DNA of 64,000 bases from Onchidella celtica (lineage: Eukaryota; Mollusca; Gastropoda; Systellommatophora; Onchidiidae), in NCBI GenBank assembly GCA_963931925.1, contig OZ007583.1, positions 10,762,372 through 10,826,371 of the forward strand. The letters run 5' to 3'. Position 1 is the stretch's first letter; every line of letters starts with the position of its first letter. Positions 33,942 through 44,712 of this stretch are shown here, piece after piece. The notes beneath the pieces are model-generated. The model saw only the letters and a program-made list of their open reading frames with translations. It did not search any database and was not told the DNA's origin. The position numbers and the translations under genes were made by a program.

Positions 33942-35056
33942 TGGTTACTGCGTGGGTTCAATAGTAACTCCCTTAAGGATACACAGGATTAACAAACACA
34001 GGGTTCTGCTGGCAATCTTATTTATTCAAAAAGCCTAACAAAGGTATCACTACCAAACAAAAAAAAGCCCAACCAGCCATAAGCCAAAGTTTCTCTGCTA
34101 CTGGCGCAACTGGACTAGGCCATGTTTTGGGCGAGGCGCGCCACGGCAGGCCGCCGCCGGCCTAGGTTCACTGTGCTGTCGGCTCTTGTCTCTGCGTCTA
34201 TGATGGAGTGTGTCGACCACTCGAACCGCATCTTATTTATGAGCCCGCGCGGACGTCCGAGAGAGCTATTACGTAGCCCGTGTTGCACAAGTGAAAGGCT
34301 CGGACATTGAGTCCAGCCGAACAACATAACAGGTTAGGGTCCTAACACAATCGAATTTACAGTACGGTTAAAAGGGTGCACACAAAAGTCAATTAGGTAT
34401 CCCAGTAAACTGTAGAAATTACTCTAACGACCCCTCCAGCAATAATTGAATAAATTTGACCCAGGTTGGATTTATCGGGGATAACATGCGTCTAACTCAT
34501 AGTTTGCTTTAAATCCGAGATCCTTTTATTAATTATTTCAATAGGACATGTGCATCAAAGTACAACGAAATTAGTACCATTATAAAGTAGAAACTTGCTG
34601 CTACAATTCTAACTGACTACTTATACCAGAAACCCGGTAATAGTTTTAATATAAATTTTCAAAGTGTCAGGACTAACAACATTCGACAATTTTGTGCGGG
34701 ATACTTTCGTCCATTAATACGACGTATCTCCATTGATAACAGACGTTATCATGAGTACCTATTGGGTACCGATAGGGTATTGTCTACTCTCAAAAATGAA
34801 TTCGGGTTCCCGTCTTTCTGTCGGTGGATAACAACGAGTGAGCGAGTTGTAAGAAACTCAAAGCTATGATATAAGAGTTGGAAGCCCCGTGGTCAACATT
34901 TCCAACTGACCAATCAAAATGCGCGCTTTTCACCGTGATGTGAATAACGGGTCCCGCGCTTGTATTACAAGGGAAATAATCCAATTAATGGTACTCGGCC
35001 AAGTGTCCATAAACTACTATGAGTGGCCGTCCCTCACTCACGCACCAGAGTTACCA
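33942..35056 (-). mobile_element. Possible degraded LTR-like insertion
   Basis: TGGTTACTGCG at the left and a matching CAGAGTTACCA at the right are imperfect inverted ends. On the minus strand an AATAAA-like GAATAAATAAG precedes the terminal segment, as in an LTR. No target duplication is visible and the family is unknown, so this is weak. It includes a small GC-rich CpG patch near 34128-34170. Confidence 0.3.
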
Positions 35057-35743
35057 TGAAAGCACATTAAAAATAAAAAGTCGTTCATCCTCTCACAGTC
35101 GAATGCATATTAGAAAGTCAGCCAAATCATCTTAAACTGATATTTGTATTTCAGAATATGTGAATGATTTGTGAAAACAGGTGGTCGAATACAGGTTGCG
35201 CCAACCCAGTTACAAAAGGGCAGTCACAGCACTTGACCAAAGGGAATTGCCACCAAATCTCACCAGCACTTATCCACCAAAAGACAAAGCCACCTTGCAA
35301 GCGACTTACCAAAGTAGACTTGGCCTGCAGCATAACATTTCGTCCATACAACACTCCCATTTCCCAAATTGATTAAAAGGAACATTTAAAACTCAAACTC
35401 ACACGGTATAAATTTATTTGCCACAAACAAGTGACAATAGAAAGAGAAAGAGAGTGCTGAATTGTCTTGGGTGCGTGCCTGTCTGATCGACCACCAATTA
35501 GGTGTAGGCTTATGCATTAGTGAGTTGGGCATAAATGTTGGTGAGTACCCTTGACCTAAATTTGAGTACAAAAAGACACCAAAAAAAAACCCAACAACTC
35601 ACCAAATGCAGGAACGAGTTGCTTGGCTTGGACCTAGATCTAAATGGTTAGTGGGGCCATTACTTTGAGTAAAAGATTGAATGTTGTGGCCGTATTACTG
35701 CAGTCACAGTGTAGTCTAAAACTAACAACAACAACAACAACAA

Positions 35744-36961
35744 TGTCGCGGATCGGGATTTTGGGGAATATAGATCAAGAGGTCCGCTTCCCAATCACAC
35801 GAGCACAAAAAAAAACAACAATTAAACAACTTTCACTCTAAAAACTAAATAAATCAATTTGAGCAACAGACTATAAAGTTTATATATCTAACAAATTCAA
35901 AGATAAAATATACAATAGATAACGAATACAATAGCAACTGAAAATGCTCAGCTAAGCTGAGGAGCAACTATGAAGTACTTAAGGCAATGTAATATGAAGT
36001 TATCTAAGTCACAATAAATTTACATTCAAAAGGATCCTGTAAGGTTTAAAGTTCTATCTCTCTTCCTACTAAAACATATTTATATAGCGTCTCTGCCAGG
36101 AGCCCTCTGGTGTAGTTCACACGTGGTCGCGGGAAATGCATGTGGTCTGGCAGTACTGGTCAACAGTCTACATGTGTAGGTGGCTGTAAATTCAGGATGG
36201 AATTAAAATCTTCAGCTCACCATTCGGCTATTAGGACCATTGATATTAGCGCTGTGGGTTTAATGCTCAAACAAGTAGGCTTGGGCTCAGGAGCGTAGAT
36301 TTCTGACAATGCTCCATCACTGTACATATCAGCTCAATCGCTGCGTCTCTATGACTTCTCATCTGGCTGAGAGCTCGCCGTCCACCTCGTAAATGGATTG
36401 TCTACATGTGGCCTCTATCTAAGCTCTGCACAGGTTTAAATACTAAAGCTATGTCTCGAGCTTCCGTCCAGATTCATACATTTGATTGGTGCAACCACCT
36501 CTAGCTCAGCTGCCGAACCGAGTTATTTTAAGTAACAGCCCTACGCAACGACCTTGGGTCGACATCAAAGGTCGAATCACCCAAGACAATAAAATGTAAT
36601 TTTATAGCAATAAATTCTTAACATGTTCAAAACCCCGAGCTTTTACTCTGGATCACGGATTTTCTGTACGTCAACAGACGTCTCAATAACATTTAATTCC
36701 TACTCACCCCTTCCCTCTCTACTAAACCTAGTTCAAAACACGAGATATAAAAAGTGCTCAGCCATGCACACCTACGCTGTCCGTCTATCCTTCCCCACAC
36801 CTTCTGTCTATCTTTTAGGAAAAAAAAATGTTCAAAACAAATTGTTTACGAGACCAAGTTATGCTGGCTCGCACAATAATTACGTTTGTAAAAATTACTC
36901 ACTGCTCTCTCACAAAAATTTAGTCAGTGGAAACATTTATGAATCAAATCTGTTCTTGACA
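35744..36961 (-). mobile_element. Solo LTR, family B, copy 2
   Basis: It begins TGTCGCGGATC and ends GTTCTTGACA, inserted in an AAC microsatellite: AACAA precedes and follows it, a target duplication that the microsatellite makes uninformative. It matches 6828-8064 very closely from about 36375 to the end but only patchily before. A TATATAAATA box on the minus strand (about 36086-36077) suggests minus orientation. Confidence 0.82.
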
Positions 36962-37150
36962 AACAACAACAACAAAAACAAAAAAAGCTGAGAAGCAATC
37001 CTGTTACATATTCAAACTTACTTGTACTTGAACCCGCAGTATTGACAATTCTCAGAAGGAAATGCCGGCCTGATTTGGGTAAGCACATAAAAATAATATG
37101 CTGTTAAACTGACACGTCTCTTCTTGCCCACCGCATGCCGAAGCCGTGTA

Positions 37151-37347
37151 AGGGTAACCACACAAAGGCCACCGAATTCGGTCACCGAGCCACTAGGCGC
37201 TTTAGGTGAGAAGAATTGCATTATATAATTTCAATAACTGCACATACAGCCCACCTGGATTCGGTCCGTTTATGTAGTGCAGTTCTTCTCACCTAAAGCG
37301 CCTAGTGGCTCGGTGACCGAATTCGGTGGCCTTTGTGTGGCTACCCT
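37151..37347. mobile_element. Foldback MITE with ~70-bp near-perfect inverted arms
   Basis: The left arm starts AGGGTAACCACACAAAGGCC and the right arm ends GGCCTTTGTGTGGCTACCCT. The arms pair almost perfectly through CGAATTCGGTCACCGAGCC and GCGCTTTAGGTGAGAAGAA. The spacer is about 55 bp. The flanks (GTA on the left, AAC on the right) show no clear duplication. Confidence 0.88.
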
Positions 37348-38353
37348 AACGAAACCCCAATCTAGGCAATGTGACGATAGGCTCTGGAGAAAAAAGAACA
37401 TTAACATTCCATGTTAACTTTGTTAATGTTATTTCTAAACAAAAAATAACAATCACTTTTCATTTCAAATTTGTTATGTAAGGAGCCTCGTTGCAACGAA
37501 GATGTGACTGGTAGTCACGCAATTTCTGCCATTCCAAGCCAAAGTGGCTGTGAGATTTTGAGGGGTGGGGTGAGGTGGGTGGGTGGGTGGGCGGGGGAGG
37601 GAGGGGGGCTGGCGGGTTATTCTTTAAATCAACTTGGATTTCAGACAGCCAGTTTAACATTTAGAACACATACAAGATATTTGGGATCAGATGACATGAA
37701 ACTGTAACGTTGCTGTGATCTTGAATACGTGAAAACTAATGGCGCTTTGTGCTGTTCTCCTTAAAATACTTCTTGTAATTGTCTGAAATCAGTACATCGA
37801 TTAATAAGAAAATTCTATAAAAGGGTATCGACGGTGAAACTCGCAAACCGTGTAATTCTAAATTCCCTTGTTTTGAGAAAATGGCAAAAAACTACTTTGC
37901 TGTTCAAATACAATCTGAGAATCATTGAAGTTAAACGGTTTGCACACATGCCTAATACATCAAGAGTTTCTTTTTGAATTTTATAAAAGAAAATATTGAT
38001 GTAAATGTTGCACAATCGTTGTGAGGTGCCATTTAGCAAAAAAGCAGAGCTAACCTACTTTTGGACTTCCACGGTTTGCTAGTTTCACCGTTGATATTCT
38101 CTGGAACTTGAGTCCTCTACTATATTTCATGACAAAAAATAGTTTCTAAATCTCTAGCGGAAGAACATGGGAGAATAATCAATTCAAAGTGTACTGTTTT
38201 AACCTGCCATAAAGATCAGGCAGTTTCAACCAAAAACAATAAAAATGAATTTAAACATGTATGCTTAGTCCCTTAATATTTGATGATTGTGCCATGGCGA
38301 CTGGCGGTGTTACGTTAAAGGGAAGCAATCAAATTATAGCATATAGACTAGTA
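37348..38353. other. Gene-free stretch
   Basis: A G-rich tract (GGGTGGGTGGGTGGGCGGGG) lies at about 37577-37596, which could form a G-quadruplex. No gene seen. Confidence 0.4.
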
Positions 38354-39329
38354 ATTAAGATGAGTTTTGGCGTCAGGTCAGAAAAATCTGCTACTGGTAA
38401 CATGTAATCCAGTACAACCTGTTTCATGAACTGGTACGCTAGCATGGTATCAGTGGGCGTGGACCTGTCGGTGCAAACGGCCAGGGCGGAGGAGGTTTCA
38501 TCTAACCCAACGGCCACATGCTAGAGCACAATATGACCCTCAGTACTTGAGTCCTTCATATTGGCCCCCGGTAGCGGTGTGGTCATAGGCTTGTTTGCCT
38601 AAATCACAGACGAAGAATTGAGCAAACTTCCCGGACGCAGCTTCGAAGCTGGCGGCAGCAGGCCAGTGGTTGATTGATAGGGCAGATGGCAATATACCGT
38701 CACTCTGGCCTGGATATCGTGACACAGAGCATCCACCAGTATTGGTGTTCTTTGGTTTGGGTCTTTCACCCTAGTCAGTTGGGACTGCGAGGCTGTGGAG
38801 TAGCCTACAGGCAGCCGGTCAGGCAATATGACTGTCCCTCTGGCATCCTCCTGCACCTGGATACATTTCCAGTCGTCTTGACCCTGTCTTGCCACTTGGA
38901 TAAGTTGTGTCCAGGCGAGAGAGTGAGTCTGATGTTTGCGCAGCTCTTTCTCACTAAAAACAAATTCTTTGCGCCAGTCTTAACACTCACCTCGTCTTCT
39001 TTCATCTTTGTCTCGTCTTCTTTCCTCTCAAAATTCCAACGGCGATGGGCGAGTGCGGTGGCAGCAGGTTTGGATAGGCTGGAAGCTGTTAGCACAGACC
39101 TACACGTTGGTGGCTGTGGGCTATGGTCGCTTCATCGTCGATTGAAGTGGAGGCGTGGGGAGGGAGCACCCACAGTAGCTGAGCAGCCTTATTTAAGGAT
39201 AGCACTGCTCACCTCAACTGAGGAAGGGGCTAGAAAAGGTGCCCTAAAGAAAGCCCACTTCACATCACCCTGACTGGTATACCGCGACCAGTGGGGATCC
39301 CTTTTTGCGGTCGAAACAAAAAGAAATTC

Positions 39330-41861
39330 AGCTTACTCAGGCTAGGAGCCTGGAATATACGCACACTACTGGACAACTCAAACAACCCGGAAAGACGTGT
39401 CACGAGTGGAGTGAGCGATAGTTAATAATTACGGGGGGAAAGGAGGAGAGTAAAATTAACGCACGTAGACAAGTAAGTTAAGCGTGCATGTTGTGAGTAG
39501 TGGGGGGTCTGAATGAGGCGAAAGCGCTGTATTACTATCACTGCAAGTTAGAAGGTCCTACTGAACGGACGCTAGTAAGAGCCCAGCGGGCGAACATAAG
39601 GGGAGCAGTCGGAAGACGGATGAGAGTGTTTTTCCAGTGATGACTGGTAGGTAGAACGTTGATTGATAATTATGAATGATGTATTATATTATATTCGTCT
39701 ATTACCATGATGTAAATAAGTATATGTGAGGAATGTGGAAGTCCTTGATATTGGATATAGCAATGTGCGCCATGAGCGATAGATGAAAGTGAGTTCATGG
39801 ATTTGTAGCACGAGTGAGTATTGTGTACTCCGATGGAGGTGTGTTACCGTAAGATGTGTGGTGAGTGAAAGGTGAACTATTGTGTGTACGCTTCATGGGT
39901 TGTAAGGAGAGGTGGAGTGAATAGAAATGGTAGGGTATTATACCAATGTAATGTTATTCTTGTAGGTGTCGGGGACTGGCTAAAGAGCCGCCTCAGTGAG
40001 CACGGGGGATAGGCCAGCATAGGGCCGGAGGCCACACATAGGCCAGAAGTGAGGCTGTCGGTGCAGGACAGTAGAGGCACATAAAGTCGTGGCAGTCAGG
40101 CCACGGACAGGGACGTAGATATGAGCGTGAATGTGATAATGTACTATTGCCATGTTGATGGGCTATTGAAATGATAATGTGCTATTGCCCTGCTGAGGTG
40201 CTAGTGGAATGCTAAGGTGTATGACAATAGGAAGGTGATATTGAGAGACTGCGGTGCCAGTGAATTATTAATGTACTATTAAGACCCTGAGGGGAGAGGC
40301 TGAGACCGAAGTGCCTTTAGGAGTAACTACCGGGTTGTGGATCCGAGGAAGAGTGCATGTGGGAATAAGGCCGTTTTACGGCAGTTAATTTCAATAATAT
40401 AATGTATGTAATGGCGCTATTATTTGTATAATTATGTTTAATAAATGTGGGAGTCTGATGGGTTGTTCTGTTAAGTGTTAAACTTGTTCGTTCGTGATTG
40501 TTGTCCTGTCATAACTTATTACATCTCCCAGTCTGGGATTTGTGACAAGACGCACTGCACTTATTGCCATTGAGCTCAGCAGGTACAACCTGGACATAGT
40601 GGCACTCAGTGAGACCAGACTCCCTGATAGTGGCCAACTCAAAGAGCTCAGTGGTGGATACACCTTCTTCTGGAAAGGCAAGGGTGCAGTCGAACCGAGA
40701 CAGCATGGTGTTGGGTTTGCAATTAAAAATGACCTTGTCAGAAACTTGCAGTCCATGCCAATTGAAATAAATGACAGGCTAATGACACTCAGGATCCCAG
40801 TTGGGAAAAGCCAGTCAGCCACCCTCATTAGCGCATATGCGCCCACCATGACAAACCCAGATGAAGCCAAAGACAAGTTCTATTCTGATCTAGAATCTGT
40901 CATATGCTCTGTCCCGGCAGCTAATAAGCTGATTCTCTTGGGGGACTTCAATGCTAGGGTTGGCTCCGAAATCTCAGCGTGGCCAAATGTTTTGGGCCCT
41001 CATGGAGTTGGTTCATGCAATAACAATGGGTTGCGCTTACTTACTTTGTGCGCTGAATTTGGCCTGTTCATTACCAACACAAATTTTAGTCTCCCCGTGA
41101 GAAACAGAACGTCATGGATGCATCCCCGCTCAAAGCATTGGCATCTCATAGACTATGTCATTGTGAGGAAGACTGACAGAAAGGATGTCCTTGTAACAAA
41201 GGCGATGTGTGGTGCCGAGTGTGGAACTGACCACAGACTCATTGTTTGTAAGCTCAGACTAACATTGAGGCGCAATAGACGCCCTCAAGGGAAAGCGCCA
41301 CCTAAACGCCTAAATGTTTCAAAACTCTGCTCAGCTGAGAAACAGAGCGAGCTCTCATCAGAACTCTCCTCAAAATTGGATTGCGTGACTTTTGACCCTG
41401 AGAACATTGAACAGAGCTGGACTGACCTAAATACGACTGTACACTCTTGCGCCAGCAGCACAGTTGGTTTTCCTGTCCGCAAGCACCAGGACTGGTTCAA
41501 TGATAATGATAATGAAATCAAAGTGCTCATCAAAGAAAAAAATAGTCTCATCCAAGCTCACTGCAGTGACCCCTCTTCCACAGCAAAAGCTGATGCACTG
41601 CGTGCATGTAAGGGTGTACTCCAGAAGAAGCTGAGGAAAATGAAAAATGACTGGCTTGAAGAGCGAGTAAGAGAAACTCAGAAATATGCCGACACAAACA
41701 ACACTAGAAAGTTCTTTGAGAGCCTCCGAGCTGTGTTTGGACCATCCCGCTCTGGCACTACGCCACTTCTTGCGTCACATGGTTCAACACGCATTGTTGA
41801 ATTGAATGCCATAATTCAGCGTTGGGCAGAACATTTCGGAGGTGTGCTAAATCGGCCATGA
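39330..41861 (+). pseudogene. LINE endonuclease domain, split by the solo LTR
   Basis: Upstream of the LTR the frame reads LGAWNIRTLLDNSN; downstream it resumes TALIAIELSRYNLDIVALSE. Removing the LTR and one 5-bp duplication restores phase exactly. AP-endonuclease motifs are visible: SETRLPD (Glu), ISAYAPT, LLGDFNARVG (Asp, Asn) and GTDHRL (Asp, His). The enzyme would nick genomic DNA to prime reverse transcription. The frame stops at a TGA at 41859, after which the same frame continues into the start of the RT region (SPGVDSIPAEVYAFGG). Confidence 0.85.
39393..40552 (+). mobile_element. Solo LTR, family A, copy 3, with AGACG duplication
   Basis: The LTR proper is 39398-40547: it starts TGTCACGAGTGGAGTG and ends GGGATTTGTGACA, with AGACG on each side. 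It matches the 3' LTR of element 1, including the AATAAA at about 40440. A solo LTR forms by recombination between the two LTRs of a complete insertion. It lies inside the LINE endonuclease frame, so it inserted after the LINE. Confidence 0.93.
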
Positions 41862-42093
41862 AATATAAATAATGAGTCCATTGACCGCCTCCCTCAGACT
41901 CCTATTAATGCAGCTCTTGCCAAGCCATTCACAGCAAATGAGACCCGAACTGCCACAAATCAGATGTCCTTTAACAATTCACCAGGCGTGGATTCAATTC
42001 CTGCTGAGGTGTATGCCTTCGGTGGAGAAAAGCTTATTGAAAGGTTGACCGAGTTGTTCAATCATATGTTGAAAGCAGGGAAGCTGCCACTCA

Positions 42094-43170
42094 ATGCTAC
42101 AAGAAGCCTTTAGCTCTCCTCCTCAAGGGGTAAGCATCAAGTACCGAACTGATAGCAGTCTATTCAACCTCAGGAGACTTCAGGCAAAAACCAAAACCAA
42201 AAGTACTCAAGTCTGTGACCTACTATATGCTGATGATTGTGCACTTCTGGCACACGATGAGGATAGCATGCAAAACTGTGTTGATAAGTTCTCTAGTGCC
42301 TGTGACAACTTTGGCCTCACAATAAGCACAAAGAAGACGGAAGTGCTCCATCAGCCTACTCCAGACGACAAGTATTCTGTGACCCCAAATATCAAAGTCC
42401 ATGACAGTCTTCTGAAGGTGTCGGAGAACTTCACCTATCTTGGCAGTACACTGTCTTCCGCGGCTCGTGTTGATACTGAAATTCTCTCAAGAATCAGCAA
42501 AGCCAGCTGTGCATTTGGCAGGCTTCGAAAGAGAGTATGGGATGTTGCCGGCATTCGCACAGACACTAAGCTGAAAGTGTACAATGCTGTGGTCCTTCCC
42601 ACCCTACTCTATGGGGCTGAAACCTGGACAGTGTACCAATCGCATGCCAGAAAGTTAAATCACTTTCATCTGGCCTGCCTTAGAAAGATCCTAAGGATCA
42701 AATGGCATGATAAAATTCCAGACACTGAGGTCCTCAATCGTGCCAAGGAATTGAGCATCTTCTGCCACCTGAAAAAAATTCAGCTACGTTGGGCAGGACA
42801 TGTTGTCAGAATGCCCGACTCCAGACTCCCTAAGCAAATCTTCTTCTCTGAGCTCTCCAATGGAACAAGGAATGTCGGGGCCCCAAAGAGACGTTACAAA
42901 GACACTCGCAAGCAATCACTGAAGGCCTTTGCCATTGATGTGAGTGAGTGGGAAAAGCTCTCGCTTGATCGTGCAAATCGGAGGGCGGCCCTTACCAGAG
43001 GCAGCAAAGCATGGGAAGCTGACAGAGTCCAGCAGGCTATCAAAAAAAGAGAACGGCGCAAGAAAAGGCCCAGTGGTACTGAACCAACGGAGCACTCTTG
43101 TCATTTATGCGGAAGGGTCTGCAGGGCAAAAATAGGACTTATCAGTCACATGAGAAGCCATAGGTCATGA
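42094..43170 (+). pseudogene. LINE reverse transcriptase C-terminal part with C2H2 finger
   Basis: The 358-codon frame holds LLYADDCALLAHDED (the RT YADD active-site motif), STKKTEVLHQP, FTYLGSTLSS, PTLLYGAETWTVY and LRWAGHVVRMPDSRLPK, then ends in a finger CHLCGRVCRAKIGLISHMRS followed by His (C-X2-C-X12-H-X3-H). The RT fingers and the first palm motifs are missing: the sequence jumps from AGKLPLN (about 42090) to MLQEAFS. By comparison with the family I estimate about 150-180 codons lost. The first catalytic Asp is therefore absent. Confidence 0.85.
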
Positions 43171-43319
43171 AAGAACAGTCTTTCCATTCTGTCCTCTGTG
43201 TCCTTTAGTTCTCTTTATTGTCCATGTGTTGAAATTCTCAACAATTTCTGTTCTTTATTCCTCTGGTGTTGTTAAGGTCATCATCATACCTGATGGACGA
43301 ACTATTAAGATGAGTTTTG

Positions 43320-44208
43320 TTCCCTGTTTAAGGAGATTTCTGTGTTTGACCATAATGTCCTTCTTATCTTTATGATTATTTTTCAGTATGGGATATCTGC
43401 CTGCTGTATCTAACCACTCATCCATCCATCCATCTTTATAATACCACTCGTTTTTCTTGTTGTTTGTTGGGGAGTACTTATCTAACTATATTATGGATAT
43501 CGATTCTGATGCTTTGCGGTCGCTTGGGAAAAAAATGAAAAAGATATTCATCTACTGAGTTGTCGTATTTTTTGGTCCCTTATCAAAATATACAATTTTA
43601 TTGTCTCTATTTTGAGATATGTATCCTTCGCTTCCAATTTCCACTTGGCAAATATTTCGTTCCATTATTCTGACCACCAATCCCCTTAGTTTTCATCTCA
43701 CGGTGTTTGTCTGTTTGTCTGTCTGATTGACAGTCTTTTAGACATCTGCCTGTGTGCCTGTATGCACGTCTGTCATTCCGTTATTTCTGACCTTATTTTG
43801 GCCCTGGGTCGATGGGCTTAGCTAAATTGTGAATATGACCAAGAAATTTATCCATGTTTCCTTCACGAACCTCCACGAGTCTTCCGTGTTTTGCATTGAT
43901 GAAAAACTCATTCTGTGGAATTCCAATATTTTTTTTACTCTTAACGTATAAGATTGTTCATTCAGCCTAAACTCCACATGTAATAATGAAACCAAACCGA
44001 TCTAAGTCGTCAAAACAATGGAATAATAATAGAACAGCCAGGTCTTTGGTGACTAGTGAAATAAACCAGCGCAATAAAAGCACAAATAACGATTGATGTA
44101 ACCTTAAGGCTTATGGTTTGCTACCTTGTAACAGAAAGTAGTGTCGGCAAAATAAAATGCTATGAGACTCGACCCTCTTAATAGTGTTAGCAATAGACCC
44201 ATGCAATA
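43320..44208. other. Gene-free stretch after the LINE
   Basis: No frame over 60 codons with any known feature. Confidence 0.4.
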
Positions 44209-44507
<299 letters not shown>

Positions 44508-44666
44508 GTCTGGTTGTCAAACACTGTTACTAGCGTTAGCAATGGGCCTGCGGGTCTAAAGCCATCTGCTCGTTTCATATGAAAATAAACAGGCGTTTTT
44601 TTTTTCTAATCAAGCCTTTTAGAGTTTTTTTTTTTTTTTTTGTGTATGTTTAAAATTTGGCTAGTA

Positions 44667-44712
44667 TGCACGTTGCGCACGTCAAAGATACCTTAGCAGT
44701 TGAAGGGCGCAA
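44667..44712 (+). mobile_element. SINE core fragment
   Basis: GCACGTTGCGCACGTCAAAG and then ATACCTTAGCAGTTGAAGG match the core of the SINE at 9771-10193, here on the plus strand. Neither tRNA head nor tail is visible. Confidence 0.6.

Larger units (their letters stand above)
28581..35373 (+). pseudogene. Multi-exon THAP-transposase-like gene, decayed
   Basis: After the THAP exon, conserved blocks of one protein family lie in order on the plus strand. They are a Pro/Thr-rich linker with MATQTSPV (about 30120-30420); ADAYAMELEG then IDRHSSVKKF and HWFYVWHDAKC (31754-31945, with an insertion before it); ARSISNHLYG and YVRNIHEEHGYLFPRCEH (about 32290-32530); KQLSPYIQTSAREPLHSLIC (32780-32948, clean AG and GTAAGT borders); ALHFNENGDKEI and KAKKGDATV (about 33450-33600); VVEYRLRQPSYKRA and LTSTYPPKDKATL (about 35155-35373). 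I recognise these as an uncharacterised THAP-containing transposase-like family of aquatic invertebrates and fish; a Kolobok relationship is only a guess. In-frame TGA codons stand at 31796, 32340, 32517, about 33450 and about 35172, so it is not translatable as written. Confidence 0.72.
38370..43303 (+). mobile_element. APE-type LINE with 5' end, internally deleted and split by a solo LTR
   Basis: The same 16 bp, ATTAAGATGAGTTTTG, flank it (38354-38369 and 43304-43319), a target duplication typical of target-primed insertion, so both ends are present. The 5' region (38370 to about 39320) has no recognised protein; a 199-codon plus frame there is not assignable. An endonuclease frame follows, then a reverse transcriptase C-terminal part and a C2H2 finger. 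The family is the LINE often mis-annotated as craniofacial development protein 2-like; I do not assign a clade. Three lesions kill it: a solo LTR at 39398-40547, an in-frame TGA at 41859, and loss of the RT core near 42092. Confidence 0.85.

Noticed and set aside
38674..39273. 199-codon plus frame as a host gene
   Set aside because: It lies inside the LINE's duplication-bounded interval, has no known domain, and precedes the endonuclease frame.
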